Assembly (NCBI GenBank): GCA_006969385.1
Contig: CP030884.1
Span: forward strand, 3,410,001-3,474,000
DNA from: Planctomycetaceae bacterium
GTDB taxonomy: Bacteria > Planctomycetota > Phycisphaerae > UBA1845 > UTPLA1
Length of the DNA: 64,000 bases
Direction: 5' to 3'
Shown here: in pieces, positions 9,337-18,329 of the stretch
How the letters are laid out: each line of letters opens with the position of its first letter
How positions within the stretch are numbered: position 1 is the stretch's first letter
The notes under the pieces: generated by a model
Databases searched by the model: none
What the model was told of the DNA's origin: nothing
What the model saw: the letters and a program-made list of their open reading frames with translations, nothing else
Translations under genes and position numbers: made by a program

Positions 9337-10344
9337 ATGAAATCGACACGTATATTGCAGCTATTGCTGGTGGCCGTCTTCGGCTTTGGACTAACCCTCG
9401 ACGCGGTCCACGCTCAGCCCGAAAAACCGGGCGAAAAGGAGCAACGCGGCGAGCGCCCCAATCGCCCCCGTCGCGAACGACCACGATCCGATCGACCGCG
9501 CTACAAGTCTGCCGACGAGCGCATGAAGATGATCGAAGCCAAACTCGAACTGGACGAGGCCCAACGCGCCCAAATCGAAGAGGTCCTGCGCGTCGGTGAT
9601 GAGAAGATGCAAGCGGTGCGCGAAAAGATGCGTCCCTCCGCAGAAGAGATGGAAGAAATGAAAGCACTGCGTCAGCAGTGGCGCGACGCGCGCGACTCGG
9701 GCGATGAGGAAGCGATGGACGCGGCACGCGAAGCCCAGCGTGCCTTCGGCGAGCGGCGCAGGGAACGTATGGAAGCGTCTCGCGCCACCATGCTGGCGGA
9801 AGAAGCGAAAATGCACGATGGCATTCGCGCTCAATTGCGCGACAACCAAGTCGAAGCCTTCGAGACGGTCTGGTCGGACATCACCGAATACACGGAACGC
9901 CTGCAAGATCGCGGCGCGCGGAATGCCCGCGGTATGGACGCCCGCCGCATGCGGCGCATCGTCGATGGCCTAAAGGGGTTAACACCGGCGCAGAACAAAC
10001 AGATCGACGACATCTTCACCGAACACCGCAAGAAGCAGCGCGAAGCGCGCCGCGAAAAGGGCGACCGCCGAGGTGATAAGGAAGGCGAAGCCGATCCGAA
10101 GGGCGAACCCAAGCGCGGAAAGAAAGGTCGACGCGGGGAGCGCGGTCGTCCCGGCGGTGCAGAAGTTGACGCACTGGCCGATGCGGTGATGATGGTTCTC
10201 AACGAAGAACAAGCCGCCGAGTTTCAGGCCGAACTCGACAAAGCCAAGGCCAAGCGCGAGCGCCGCGCGGACGGCAAAGGTCGCGGCAAGGGCGGTCGTG
10301 AACGCGACCGTCGCCCGCCACCGCCGCCCGGTGACGACGAGTAA
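9337..10344 (+). CDS. Secreted Arg/Glu-rich protein, Spy/LTXXQ-like
   Basis: A 335-residue protein. AAGGAG at 9324-9329 fixes the ATG at 9337. A signal peptide (LLLVAVFGFGLTLDAVHA) is followed by a very highly charged, mostly helical chain. Two segments, LELDEAQRAQIEEVL and LTPAQNKQIDDIF, resemble the LTxxQ helices of Spy/CpxP periplasmic chaperones and metal-stress proteins. Low-complexity Arg/Glu/Lys/Gly tracts make up the C-terminal third, which ends in a run of prolines and DDE. The likely location is the periplasm. The function is inferred only from this resemblance. A terminator lies about 65 bases downstream. Confidence 0.75.
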   Translation: MKSTRILQLLLVAVFGFGLTLDAVHAQPEKPGEKEQRGERPNRPRRERPRSDRPRYKSADERMKMIEAKLELDEAQRAQIEEVLRVGDEKMQAVREKMRPSAEEMEEMKALRQQWRDARDSGDEEAMDAAREAQRAFGERRRERMEASRATMLAEEAKMHDGIRAQLRDNQVEAFETVWSDITEYTERLQDRGARNARGMDARRMRRIVDGLKGLTPAQNKQIDDIFTEHRKKQREARREKGDRRGDKEGEADPKGEPKRGKKGRRGERGRPGGAEVDALADAVMMVLNEEQAAEFQAELDKAKAKRERRADGKGRGKGGRERDRRPPPPPGDDE

Positions 10345-10409
10345 GTTGGCTGAGTAGCTCATCACGCCGACCGATGGATTGGTGACATTAATCTTTTGTT
10401 AACGTTAGA

Positions 10410-10445
10410 CCTCGGTCGGCAATAGTCCCACCGAGGTTTTCTTTT
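10410..10445 (+). terminator. Rho-independent terminator
   Basis: CCTCGGT at 10410-10416 pairs with ACCGAGG at 10430-10436 around a 13-base loop and is followed by TTTTCTTTT. It closes the Spy-like gene. Confidence 0.75.
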
Positions 10446-10535
10446 CGCGAAACGGAAGGCGCGACGGCAGAAAGGCATCGTCTATCGGTCGTGCAGTGCC
10501 GGCGATGGTCGTGTCATTGCTAAGACGGATAACGT

Positions 10536-10874
10536 ATGAGGTGGAAAGGCAAAATCATATCCAGCGTGAACCGCATCGGTTCGATATTCACCTTAACGGA
10601 TGAAGGAAGCGACACGTTGGGAATTGCCGAGCCTGCCGTCGGTAAGCCGCAGGAGCGCATCATGATCGCCAATGGATACTTGGTTGACTGGCCGGATACA
10701 TTCGAGCGCCGCGAAAACACGGGCCTACTCGCGGGCGCGTCAAAGTCGTTACCGGCAGCCGGCCTAACAGTGCCGGATGGTGTTGCTATCGGACAATCCC
10801 ACCTCCGTACCGATACGGTCCTGCCGTTGGCAAGCTCGATCGCACGCGACGCGTCCGAAACGGTTGACGCCTAA
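10536..10874 (+). CDS. Doubtful small open reading frame
   Basis: A 112-codon frame in the otherwise empty 699-base stretch from 10446 to 11144. It has codon use that looks moderately natural, but no clear ribosome site, no recognisable domain and no membrane segment. An opposing frame covers part of it. The rest of this stretch shows nothing recognisable. It is reported only so the gap is accounted for. Confidence 0.25.
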   Translation: MRWKGKIISSVNRIGSIFTLTDEGSDTLGIAEPAVGKPQERIMIANGYLVDWPDTFERRENTGLLAGASKSLPAAGLTVPDGVAIGQSHLRTDTVLPLASSIARDASETVDA

Positions 10875-11144
10875 CGCGACGCGACGACGGAACCCAATCC
10901 TAAGACGAGCATCAACGCTATCGCGCATTGCGTGCGTGGAATCAGCGCATCCGTGTCGGGAATCCAGTTGACTCCTATCTCGTCATTACGACCACGCAGT
11001 CCAATTTTTCGCGTATTCCGGGCCGCGCCGTTACCGGGCATTGATTCGCAACGGCCCGAGATGATATCCTCTTGGTAGCGAGGGATCGCTGTGGACCGGG
11101 TCGGCCACATTCATAGCATGCCGATGGATTGGCGGGGGAAGACG

Positions 11145-11759
11145 ATGTCACACACATCCGCCACGCGCCGGTTGGGTAGCATCCTGGCCGCTCCGTTTTA
11201 TCTCGCATTTCTCGCGCTCTCCGCGCTCTTCGTCGGGTTATATACCCTGATCTGCGCCGCCGTCGCGGGGCGGCCGCGGAATGACGGTGATGGCGACGCG
11301 ACGGTCGCGCGGGCGAGTTGGCCGCAGGTCGCGGTCGATGGCGTGACGGTCGCGCTGGCGTATCTTGTAGCCGATGTGTTGCGCGTCACGCTGCGGGAGA
11401 ACACGGGCTGGCCCGAACGGTTGGAAGGTTATGGTAGCACGCTGACAACGCACTTGGTGGTGTTGGGTGTGATCACGCTGGCGTGGATGATTATCTTGCA
11501 GCGGTTGGGTTGGTACCAGCACGCGATGCATTCGCTACGCGCGCGGCTGCGCACGATCTTGACCGCCACGGTCTTGCTCACGCTAACGCTGGCGACGACG
11601 GCGCTGCTGTTTGCACGCGAAGTGTATCCGCGGGCGCAGATCGGTTTCTTCTTAGTAGTCTTGCCGGTGATGTCGGCAGTGATGCGCGGGCTGGTCGATT
11701 GGTGGCAGCAGGGGCAGCGCGGCGGGCGTTCGAGGTTGGAACCGAAGCGGGCGTGGTGA
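11145..11759 (+). CDS. Small integral membrane protein of unknown function
   Basis: The ATG at 11145 is preceded by a GGGGGAAG sequence, giving 204 residues; longer starts exist upstream but are hydrophilic and lack a ribosome site. About five hydrophobic helices can be read (near residues 8-40, 65-85, 100-125, 140-160 and 165-190), separated by short basic loops. The C terminus is Arg-rich (QRGGRSRLEPKRAW). No family was recognised. It stands alone between two unrelated genes. Confidence 0.65.
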   Translation: MSHTSATRRLGSILAAPFYLAFLALSALFVGLYTLICAAVAGRPRNDGDGDATVARASWPQVAVDGVTVALAYLVADVLRVTLRENTGWPERLEGYGSTLTTHLVVLGVITLAWMIILQRLGWYQHAMHSLRARLRTILTATVLLTLTLATTALLFAREVYPRAQIGFFLVVLPVMSAVMRGLVDWWQQGQRGGRSRLEPKRAW

Positions 11760-11881
11760 GATAATTGTGAGCTAACTCGATCGCTCTGTTTCTCAATATG
11801 TAATTTGGTATTGGAACCGGGTGAATCACTCGCAGCGCAATCGAAAAGTCCAAATCAGATTTTTTAAAGGCTCAAGATCCA

Positions 11882-12334
11882 TCACTGCTTCGATTCGACC
11901 ACTTTCTTGATGTCGTTCAAGTCCTGCTGAATCATCTTCTTCATCGCGCCCTTGAATAGCATTCCCATCGGCGCGGCGACGACTTTAGCAACCAAGGTTT
12001 GCGGCTGGGATTCGTGCGACATCGTCAAGCGGCTGCCGGCTCCCTCGTCGCTGACGCGCAGGGTACTGATGTAATGGCAGCCGCAGCTTTCGGCATGGGC
12101 TTGGTAATAGTCGTTCTCGACGGCTTCGGTGATCCACATCGTTTCCGTCGCTTCTTTGCCGAACATCTTGCGGGTTTCTTTCCACTTGAGGCCGACGAGA
12201 CCGGCGGCGGGCCGATCGAGCACTTCGACTTTCTAAATGCCGTTGATGTTGACCGCCGCGTTTTCGATGTCGCAGATCGTACTCCAAACCGCAGCCTTGG
12301 GGGCGTTGATGTCGACGTGTACTTGCAGCGCCAT
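11882..12334 (-). pseudogene. SRPBCC-family gene interrupted by an in-frame TAG
   Basis: From an ATG at 12334, with GGGAG 8 bases before it, the frame reads an SRPBCC/polyketide-cyclase-like start (MALQVHVDINAPKAAVW) and ICDIENAA. At codon 34 it meets TAG (12233-12235), then continues in the same frame for 116 residues (KVEVLDRPAAGLVGLKW, FGKEATETMWITEA) to a normal stop. Relatives of this family usually read GIEKVEVL at this point, so one base change (GAG to TAG) would explain the stop. The rest of the frame is intact, so the lesion is recent, an error, or is read through. A downstream GTG at 12223 could restart a shortened protein but would lose the first strand and helix of the fold. Confidence 0.8.
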
Positions 12335-12693
12335 GATGTATCTCCCACGGAATCCTGAACGTCATAAATCATAATGGGGTTTGAATGTTCGAGGCAATTG
12401 ATTGGGCTGGGAAAATAATTTTGCCCATGCATTTGGTGCTAGAGTCTTCGCGATCGTATGCGAGGAGGTCCGTGGCAAGCGATCTAAGGCGAACTTCTCG
12501 TTCCAACCTAGGTGCCAACATATTGGCTTGTGCGAGCGAGACCACTTCACGAATGACTGGGATTGTGCATGATTTGTTAGCAATCACCGGATCGTAGCCG
12601 GTGCCACAGCGCAGCCGCGGCGCTCAACCGTCAACTTGCCTTGGTTTGCGCTTATTCAATCGGTCGACCCGGTTGCCTCACGCCGGCAAAGTC
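12335..12693. other. Intergenic stretch with one copy of a short dispersed repeat
   Basis: No convincing gene was seen; weak frames on both strands overlap each other. At 12599-12612 is the sequence CGGTGCCACAGCGC, followed by a short hairpin (AGCGC at 12608-12612 with GCGCT at 12620-12624). The same 14 bases plus a hairpin recur at 54382-54411. Confidence 0.45.
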
Positions 12694-12735
12694 AAAAAGC
12701 TCCGAGACCATGGACTGGACGCGGAGCTTTCTTTT
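12694..12735 (-). terminator. Bidirectional-looking terminator after the metalloprotease gene
   Basis: AAAGCTCCG at 12696-12704 pairs with CGGAGCTTT at 12722-12730. Reading the minus strand, the stem is followed by a run of T (A on the plus strand); reading the plus strand it is followed by CTTTT. It lies 27 bases past the stop of the large minus-strand gene. Confidence 0.75.
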
Positions 12736-12761
12736 AAACGATGCAACTCAATGTGGCGCGG

Positions 12762-15700
12762 CTATTCGCACGCGTCGCCGGCAAGCAGGAGATTGGTGAA
12801 TAGAAACACATCCCAACCAAGATCGACCCCGCCGTTACCGTCCATATCTGCGCAACCACATGCCATCGTCGGCCCAGGCAGATTAGCGCCGCACTGCACG
12901 AAGCCCTGAATATCGCGACCATCGCGCATCCCGTCGCCGTTAATATCGCCAAGACACGCACAACTGGTAGCGCACGGATTCTCGGCAAAACCAGATGCGA
13001 TATCGCAGTCATCCGGAATGCCGTTGCCGTCGCAATCGGTCGCGATGCCGTCGTTTATCTCATCCAAGTCATTTAGGCCGTTGTAGTTGCAATCGAGCAG
13101 TGATTGACCGCAAAGCCCGACGTTGTCCTGCACGATCTGTAGGTCGTCGGGCGTGACCTGTCCGTCGCCATCAACGTCGGTGGGGGGAACGGCTGGCGCG
13201 AAGGGTCCACCTTGACCAAGATCAGCCGTGACGAGGCTGACATCGACAATGTCGATGCAATCATCGTTGTTAACATCCCCGGCGATGAGCGACGGCAACG
13301 CAACGTTTAGCCCATCACCAGCCGGAATATCGACGACGCGACTTAGGTGCCGAGCGTATTTTACTTTGGCACGCAGCGGCACGCCGATACTAATGTTTCC
13401 GTCGATACGATCGGGTCGCCGGATGACGAGTTTTCCGAATTCCGACAATCGATCCATATACTCGTCGAGAATCACGCCGGAATTGACGTCGTTTCGATCC
13501 ACCAAGGTCACCATCGCATCACCTTGGTCTTCCGCCTGCCACGACTGAAAACTCGGCGGCGCAATGGGAATGTTAATGCGGGTATGCCGATCGACCGACT
13601 TCGCGAATTGAGCCAGTTCGTTTGGGAAGCGCGCTACCTGCGTCCATAAAAACTGATCGCGTTCGCTAAGATCGTTGAAGCCGTCGTACATGTTCGCGCC
13701 CACAAAAACGGTGGCAAACAGAAACGCCTCAGAAACGGCCTGCATGTTTTCTGAGGCGTTTGCAAATCGATCCGCAGTATCCGGTAGCAAGAACGGCAGT
13801 GCTGATAGGTCACTCGCGAGATTTTCGCACGACTGCCTCATAAGATCGAACGGAAGCGGGTCGATGACAAAGCCACTTTGCATTTGGCCGCAGATTTGAA
13901 ACAACGCTTGTTGCATACCCTCAAGATTCATTCGAATTTGGTCCAGAATCGGATCGGGTTCCAACAAGGCGACCGTGTTAACTTCGTCGATCAACCCCTG
14001 CAGGGCGTCGCCCGCGCTGCAATAGCGCGGTCCCATCTCCTGCATGTTGAATATGAAGTTTGCATTAATAGGCGGCGGTGAGCCGGCACCCTCTTCGACG
14101 ATTTCGAGCCCGTTCTTTATCGCTTGGAACGTTTGTGAGAAATTGGTCGCTAACTGGAACGTCTCACCGCGATCATCGGAATTGATCGTGTCTTCGTGCA
14201 CCCCGAATGACCCCGCGAGACCGTTTCCGAAGAATATTGGAAAGTCGGGTGGCGGGCCGATCGGTCCCTCGATGACCACATCATCCGGTGGCCACGTTTG
14301 CCGCACCAGTGTCCATCCCGGTGGTAACGTTCGGAATTTCGTCCAGTTCACGAGCGGAATGCAGCGTCGTCCACCAAACAACCTGCCGAAGGCACTTTTG
14401 TACACATAAAGGTCGATACGGTAGAAACAATCGAGACCGGTATAGCAGCACCAGCGGTAGTAACAGTCTCCGGCAGGGTGAAACCAAGCGCCGTAGAACG
14501 GATTGATCGGCACGTAGCGCGTACGGATGCGAATCGTCCAGTAGATTCCGTTGGGCACACGATCCCCGTAGCAGTCGATATAGATATCTTCACCGGGAAT
14601 GGTGGTCGGGCCACCGGTGCCGCCGTCCCAGATGCCGGTAACGAAGCTAAGTGGCGTCGGACTGGCCGGGCGCGTTAAGAAAAACGCGACAGTCGCACCC
14701 GACGGTATGCATGGGCTACCCCAGTCGATGGTTAACATCGTGTTGACGCCGTCATCGATGGTGTTGATGGTCGGCGGCCCACAACCGGGCGCGTGCACCG
14801 TGAGTGGATCGATCGTGATCGGCTCGATACCGGTCAGCACCAACGATGTGGTCGATGCGGATGAGGGGCTCGAGTTTTCGACGGTAACGATGTAGTGAAA
14901 CTCCCCACAATCCGCGCCGAATACCTGATCGAACGGGAATAGTTGTGGTCCGCCTCCAGCGGGTGTGGCGGTGAAGCTGGTCGTGCTCGCAGCGGCGACC
15001 ACCGCATTGCCATAGCGTTCGGGGCCTTGGTTGCAATCCAACTGAAACTTGAAGTTGCCTTCGTACGGCCCGGCGTGGTCGAACTCGACGCGATCGGGAA
15101 AGATCGTTGGTGTCCAAGCGCCAGGGCCCACGTCGCGCGCGGCCTGTATGCCCGCGAAGAAGAGCGTGACTTTGGGCGTGCTGACAAATGACGCCACGCT
15201 GCCGCGATAGGTCCATGTGGCCGGCGTCTGCGTCAGGCCATGATGCGCCGCTGCTGTGTTGGCGTTGTTGTTACCCGTTCGCGATGCGAGTTCGCCGGTC
15301 ACGATCGCGTTACTGCCGGCGCATCCCCAAAGCCATTCGGCCCCATGAATGCTGTCGTTGTCCAGTGTTTTAACCCCGAACGCCTGCATCACGTTGTCGG
15401 CCTTGGTGCGCGTATCGGGGAGGCCCGGGCCACCGGCAGGGGGCGGGCCGGACGGTAATCCGTGATCGCAAAAGTCTTCACCTTCAAACGTGGCGTCACC
15501 GTGGTTGATGAGATACAAGTCTCCCAACCCTAAAACGTGACCCCATTCATGCAGGATGAAATAACAAAAGGCCGCTTGCGCCGCAGGTGTGCTCCAGTCG
15601 TTGTGCCGATCCGGATCGATGCGAATCAGTGCGGTATTTAGCGTCGTGCCGTTAACGGTGAGCGACGTCGCATTCGCACCGCCGCCGGGAATGTTGATGA

Positions 15701-16085
15701 AGCGAATAATCACATCGGCCGCTGCCATGTTTGGCGCTTCTGCAAAGCCGATGCGCAACCAAAGCGCCCATTTGTCCAACTCCGGCTGCACGAGCGCCTT
15801 TAAGTTTGCAAAGCACGCGGCATCGCAACTGGCCAATGGCAGCGTATTGCGATCCAACCACCATGTGATGGTGCCGTTATCCGGCTTGTTCCAGGAATAA
15901 AGGAAGTCATTCGCACCGGCGGGGCCGGTGTTGACGCCCGGGCGATTCAGTCGTCCCCCAAAAAACGTGAAGTTGTATGCGAATGCAGTGGGGATGCTAC
16001 TGCAGGTGATAAGAATCGTTATCGTTATGGTAAGGACGACATGCCCCCACCGTGCGGTGTTTTTTTGCGATGTTTGGGATCTCAT
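12762..16085 (-). CDS. Secreted matrixin-like metalloprotease with dockerin-like repeats
   Basis: A 1107-residue protein. An N-terminal signal peptide (residues about 15-36, ending TAFA) leads to a metzincin-type domain. Near residues 170-185 the zinc motif HEWGHVLGLGD fits HExxHxxGxxD, the third ligand being Asp. A middle region with beta-rich DUF11/Ig-like character follows, then several hundred residues of no recognised family. The C terminus has calcium-loop repeats: GDVNNDDCIDIVDV, DVDGDGQVTPDDL, DCDGNGIPDDCD, GDINGDGMRDGRDI and DMDGNGGVDL. These are dockerin type I / thrombospondin-3-like and common in planctomycete secreted proteins. A role in degrading external protein is likely. It is followed by a strong terminator. 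Confidence 0.82.
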   Translation of the reverse strand: MRSQTSQKNTARWGHVVLTITITILITCSSIPTAFAYNFTFFGGRLNRPGVNTGPAGANDFLYSWNKPDNGTITWWLDRNTLPLASCDAACFANLKALVQPELDKWALWLRIGFAEAPNMAAADVIIRFINIPGGGANATSLTVNGTTLNTALIRIDPDRHNDWSTPAAQAAFCYFILHEWGHVLGLGDLYLINHGDATFEGEDFCDHGLPSGPPPAGGPGLPDTRTKADNVMQAFGVKTLDNDSIHGAEWLWGCAGSNAIVTGELASRTGNNNANTAAAHHGLTQTPATWTYRGSVASFVSTPKVTLFFAGIQAARDVGPGAWTPTIFPDRVEFDHAGPYEGNFKFQLDCNQGPERYGNAVVAAASTTSFTATPAGGGPQLFPFDQVFGADCGEFHYIVTVENSSPSSASTTSLVLTGIEPITIDPLTVHAPGCGPPTINTIDDGVNTMLTIDWGSPCIPSGATVAFFLTRPASPTPLSFVTGIWDGGTGGPTTIPGEDIYIDCYGDRVPNGIYWTIRIRTRYVPINPFYGAWFHPAGDCYYRWCCYTGLDCFYRIDLYVYKSAFGRLFGGRRCIPLVNWTKFRTLPPGWTLVRQTWPPDDVVIEGPIGPPPDFPIFFGNGLAGSFGVHEDTINSDDRGETFQLATNFSQTFQAIKNGLEIVEEGAGSPPPINANFIFNMQEMGPRYCSAGDALQGLIDEVNTVALLEPDPILDQIRMNLEGMQQALFQICGQMQSGFVIDPLPFDLMRQSCENLASDLSALPFLLPDTADRFANASENMQAVSEAFLFATVFVGANMYDGFNDLSERDQFLWTQVARFPNELAQFAKSVDRHTRINIPIAPPSFQSWQAEDQGDAMVTLVDRNDVNSGVILDEYMDRLSEFGKLVIRRPDRIDGNISIGVPLRAKVKYARHLSRVVDIPAGDGLNVALPSLIAGDVNNDDCIDIVDVSLVTADLGQGGPFAPAVPPTDVDGDGQVTPDDLQIVQDNVGLCGQSLLDCNYNGLNDLDEINDGIATDCDGNGIPDDCDIASGFAENPCATSCACLGDINGDGMRDGRDIQGFVQCGANLPGPTMACGCADMDGNGGVDLGWDVFLFTNLLLAGDACE

Positions 16086-16130
16086 GGCGTTATCCTTTAC
16101 GGCAGCAGCACGAGTGGCTGCTTCCGAGAT

Positions 16131-16937
16131 TTATTCTTCTGGCGATTCGTTGTTTCCATCAGGCTCAGTTGATTCCGCGCTGTCGGCGTCGGATGCGGGT
16201 TTGCTTTTGTCAGCCGACTGTATGCGTTTGCGTTTGGCTTCTTCGATGATTTGCAGTTGCAGCCGCACCTTTTGCTGATATTCCTGCTCCGCCTTGGCCA
16301 CATCGGCGGCAGTCGCATGCGGTGCCCAACGCGTCGTCTTGCCGTTGGCAAGAATGGGGGTTGTCCACTCAAACCCCATTGGAACGTAATCTTCGTCGAG
16401 GTTGCCGAGATAACTTGGCTCGACAGCCCGTGTCTTTTGCATCAAAGCCGCAATCGCCATCAATACATCTTCGTATGCTTTACTTGGAGCGCGCTTGATC
16501 GTGGGCAGCGCGCGTACGTCACCCGCCGCGTTGCGAAGCAACATCAAAGGCGGATTGGTGCAGGTCGGCCCGGGTTTGTCTTCGAGTTCGAGCGGGATTG
16601 CGAGAATATCTTTGGCGATCAATAACTTAAATACGGCGGCGGTATCTTCTTCGAGCTTCTCGATCTCGAAGCGCCGTTCGTTTATCAATCCCCGCTCGTC
16701 GCGACGTATATCGACGATAATGAGCCGGCCTGCGTCGGAGAGGTAATATTCCCGACCGCCGAATAACGGAGAAATCTGGCGTAACACCACCGCTGCATGT
16801 TGGCCGTCGACATCGGTGCCGAAGAACCGCTCGGTCACCGTCGGCTCGGGTTCTTCGGCGGTGGCCTGCCCGCCGATCATCATGAGAAGAGACACACAAC
16901 CAAACGCGAGTCTTTGCTTGTTCGATAGTCGATCCAT
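16131..16937 (-). CDS. Secreted protein of unknown function
   Basis: GGAGG at 16944-16948 (plus-strand coordinates) places the start at the ATG at 16937, giving 268 residues; an upstream ATG in frame has no such support. A signal peptide (LAFGCVSLLMMIGGQATA) is followed by a mixed alpha/beta domain with LFGGREYYLSDAGRLIIVD and RRFEIEKLEEDTAAVFKLL. A long charged helix follows and the tail is acidic and Ser/Asp/Glu-rich. No family was recognised. It lies 45 bases upstream of the metalloprotease gene on the same strand, so the two may be expressed together. Confidence 0.7.
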   Translation of the reverse strand: MDRLSNKQRLAFGCVSLLMMIGGQATAEEPEPTVTERFFGTDVDGQHAAVVLRQISPLFGGREYYLSDAGRLIIVDIRRDERGLINERRFEIEKLEEDTAAVFKLLIAKDILAIPLELEDKPGPTCTNPPLMLLRNAAGDVRALPTIKRAPSKAYEDVLMAIAALMQKTRAVEPSYLGNLDEDYVPMGFEWTTPILANGKTTRWAPHATAADVAKAEQEYQQKVRLQLQIIEEAKRKRIQSADKSKPASDADSAESTEPDGNNESPEE

Positions 16938-17565
16938 ACAACACCTCCGCGAGATAAGAAATGAAACGTCGCGCAACCAAAGATCGGCACATGGCGTACC
17001 GATCCGTCACGCGGTATCTACACGTTCGATCCAACGATCGACGCGTACGCGACAGGCTGAATTAGGTAGGGCGTCGATCGAAGACGTATCAATGAATGCC
17101 GATCGCGCCAATGACGCGCGGTTGGCATAAAGTCTTGAGAGAGGCGTAGCGTGCAACCCAGCACCGCGCGACGGCACGGCAGTCGCGGCTCGTCAACATC
17201 AATTGCTTGCGTCACACGCTAACCATGATGACGCAACGGACCTTGGTTTGGCTAGTGGAATCGTCGGAAATCTAAAAAAATTTGGGGAATCGCGCATTTC
17301 AACAAACGCACGCCGGTTGACTGGTAGTGCACTTTTAAGCGACGGTGCCGTCAATTAGACAATCTGAGGTTATCCGCGGCGGCAGCGCGGCGGCGGTAGA
17401 TGATGCTGTTGGTGTCGTTGTCGTTTTTGAGGGGCGCGTTCTTATTTTTCTAATTCTTATCTCTAAGTGGATATGCAAAAAGCATCATCGGCTATGGCAC
17501 TGGCGTCATTCCTGCTTTCAGCGCTGAGACGGCGCTGCCACAACGATATTTTCTGCTGAAGGATT

Positions 17566-17589
17566 TATCTCTATCTCTATCTCTATCCC
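17566..17589. repeat. Hexanucleotide microsatellite
   Basis: Three perfect TATCTC units are followed by a TATCCC variant and then TAACC. It is non-coding. Such tracts vary in length by slippage. Confidence 0.8.
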
Positions 17590-17869
17590 TAACCTTAATC
17601 CTTTTCATTATTTTTGTTCTTGTTCTTCTTGTCTTGGATGGTGGCGAACCTTATTTGGTTAGGTAAATCTGTTCGTTGCAGGTGTTCTTTGTTGTTGGGT
17701 TATTGCCTTTTATTTGATTGATGATGGTGGTGGCCTTTTTGGGTGCTGAGTTTTTCTGAGTTTTGCTCCTTTGAGCGGGCGTTCTTCATGGGGTTGCGAC
17801 TGACGGAGGCGCAAACGTGCGCAAACGCGCGCAAATTTGGTTGCCGACGGCCTTGGTGGGCGGTCTTCT

Positions 17870-18188
17870 GCTTATTGGTTGGGCTTGCTCGGATGACCGG
17901 ACGGGATTGTGGTTATTGGGGGTGGGGGAGGGGCTTTTTGACGCACCGATACGGGCTGGGTTAGCTGGTTGGGGGGGGATTTTTGATGCGCTCGTGGGCA
18001 CTGGCTGCAAGCGGGCCAGTGGCACCCGGCGGTTTTCGGCTTATTGGTTGGGCTTGCTCGGGTGACCGCGTGGGGGTGTGGCTATTGGGACTGGGGGAGG
18101 GGCTTTTGACGCACCGATACGGGCTGGGTTGGCTGGTTGGGGGGATTCGATGCGCTCGGGGCACTGGCTGCAAGCGGGCCAGTGGCAC
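17870..18188. repeat. Two-copy imperfect tandem repeat with internal hairpins
   Basis: Copy one (17870-18025) and copy two (18039-18188) both start GCTTATTGGTTGGGCTTGCT, share GACGCACCGATACGGGCTGG, and end CTGGCTGCAAGCGGGCCAGT. Start-to-start distance is 169 bases; small insertions and substitutions separate them. Each copy ends in a 7-bp hairpin (CACTGGC with GCCAGTG, 9-base loop). The repeats are G-rich and not coding. They sit directly before the PHP/SMC-like gene. Confidence 0.8.
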
Positions 18189-18329
18189 GCATACTTCGTG
18201 ATCTGGCAATTCTAACCGCCGGTTGGGCACAATTGACTACGCTCGTGATTTCTGCTTGCCATCGCTTTTATTATGAAGCACAATCTGTATTGATACGTTA
18301 TTAGATTGTTTTTTGAATCGAGGATAACT

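Larger units (their letters stand above)
16938..18329. other. 1.4-kb stretch without a convincing gene
   Basis: No gene was supported on either strand: the frames present are short, lack ribosome sites and give low-complexity Gly/Trp/Leu or Arg/Ser sequences. The stretch contains a hexanucleotide microsatellite (17566-17589) and a long imperfect duplication (17870-18188). Composition changes from even to strongly G-rich on the plus strand between about 17860 and 18190. It separates the secreted-protein genes from the AT-richer PHP/SMC-like gene. Confidence 0.55.

Noticed and set aside
12369..12587. Overlapping frames on both strands in the gap before the metalloprotease terminator
   Set aside because: Neither has a good start, and they oppose each other; no family resemblance.
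17817..18065. Gly/Trp/Leu-rich open frame in the repeat region
   Set aside because: It is made by the G-rich duplicated DNA, has no ribosome site and no protein-like pattern outside the repeat.
17566..18188. Possible CRISPR array
   Set aside because: The repeats are a two-copy long duplication and a hexamer run, without short regular repeats and unique spacers; no cas gene is present.
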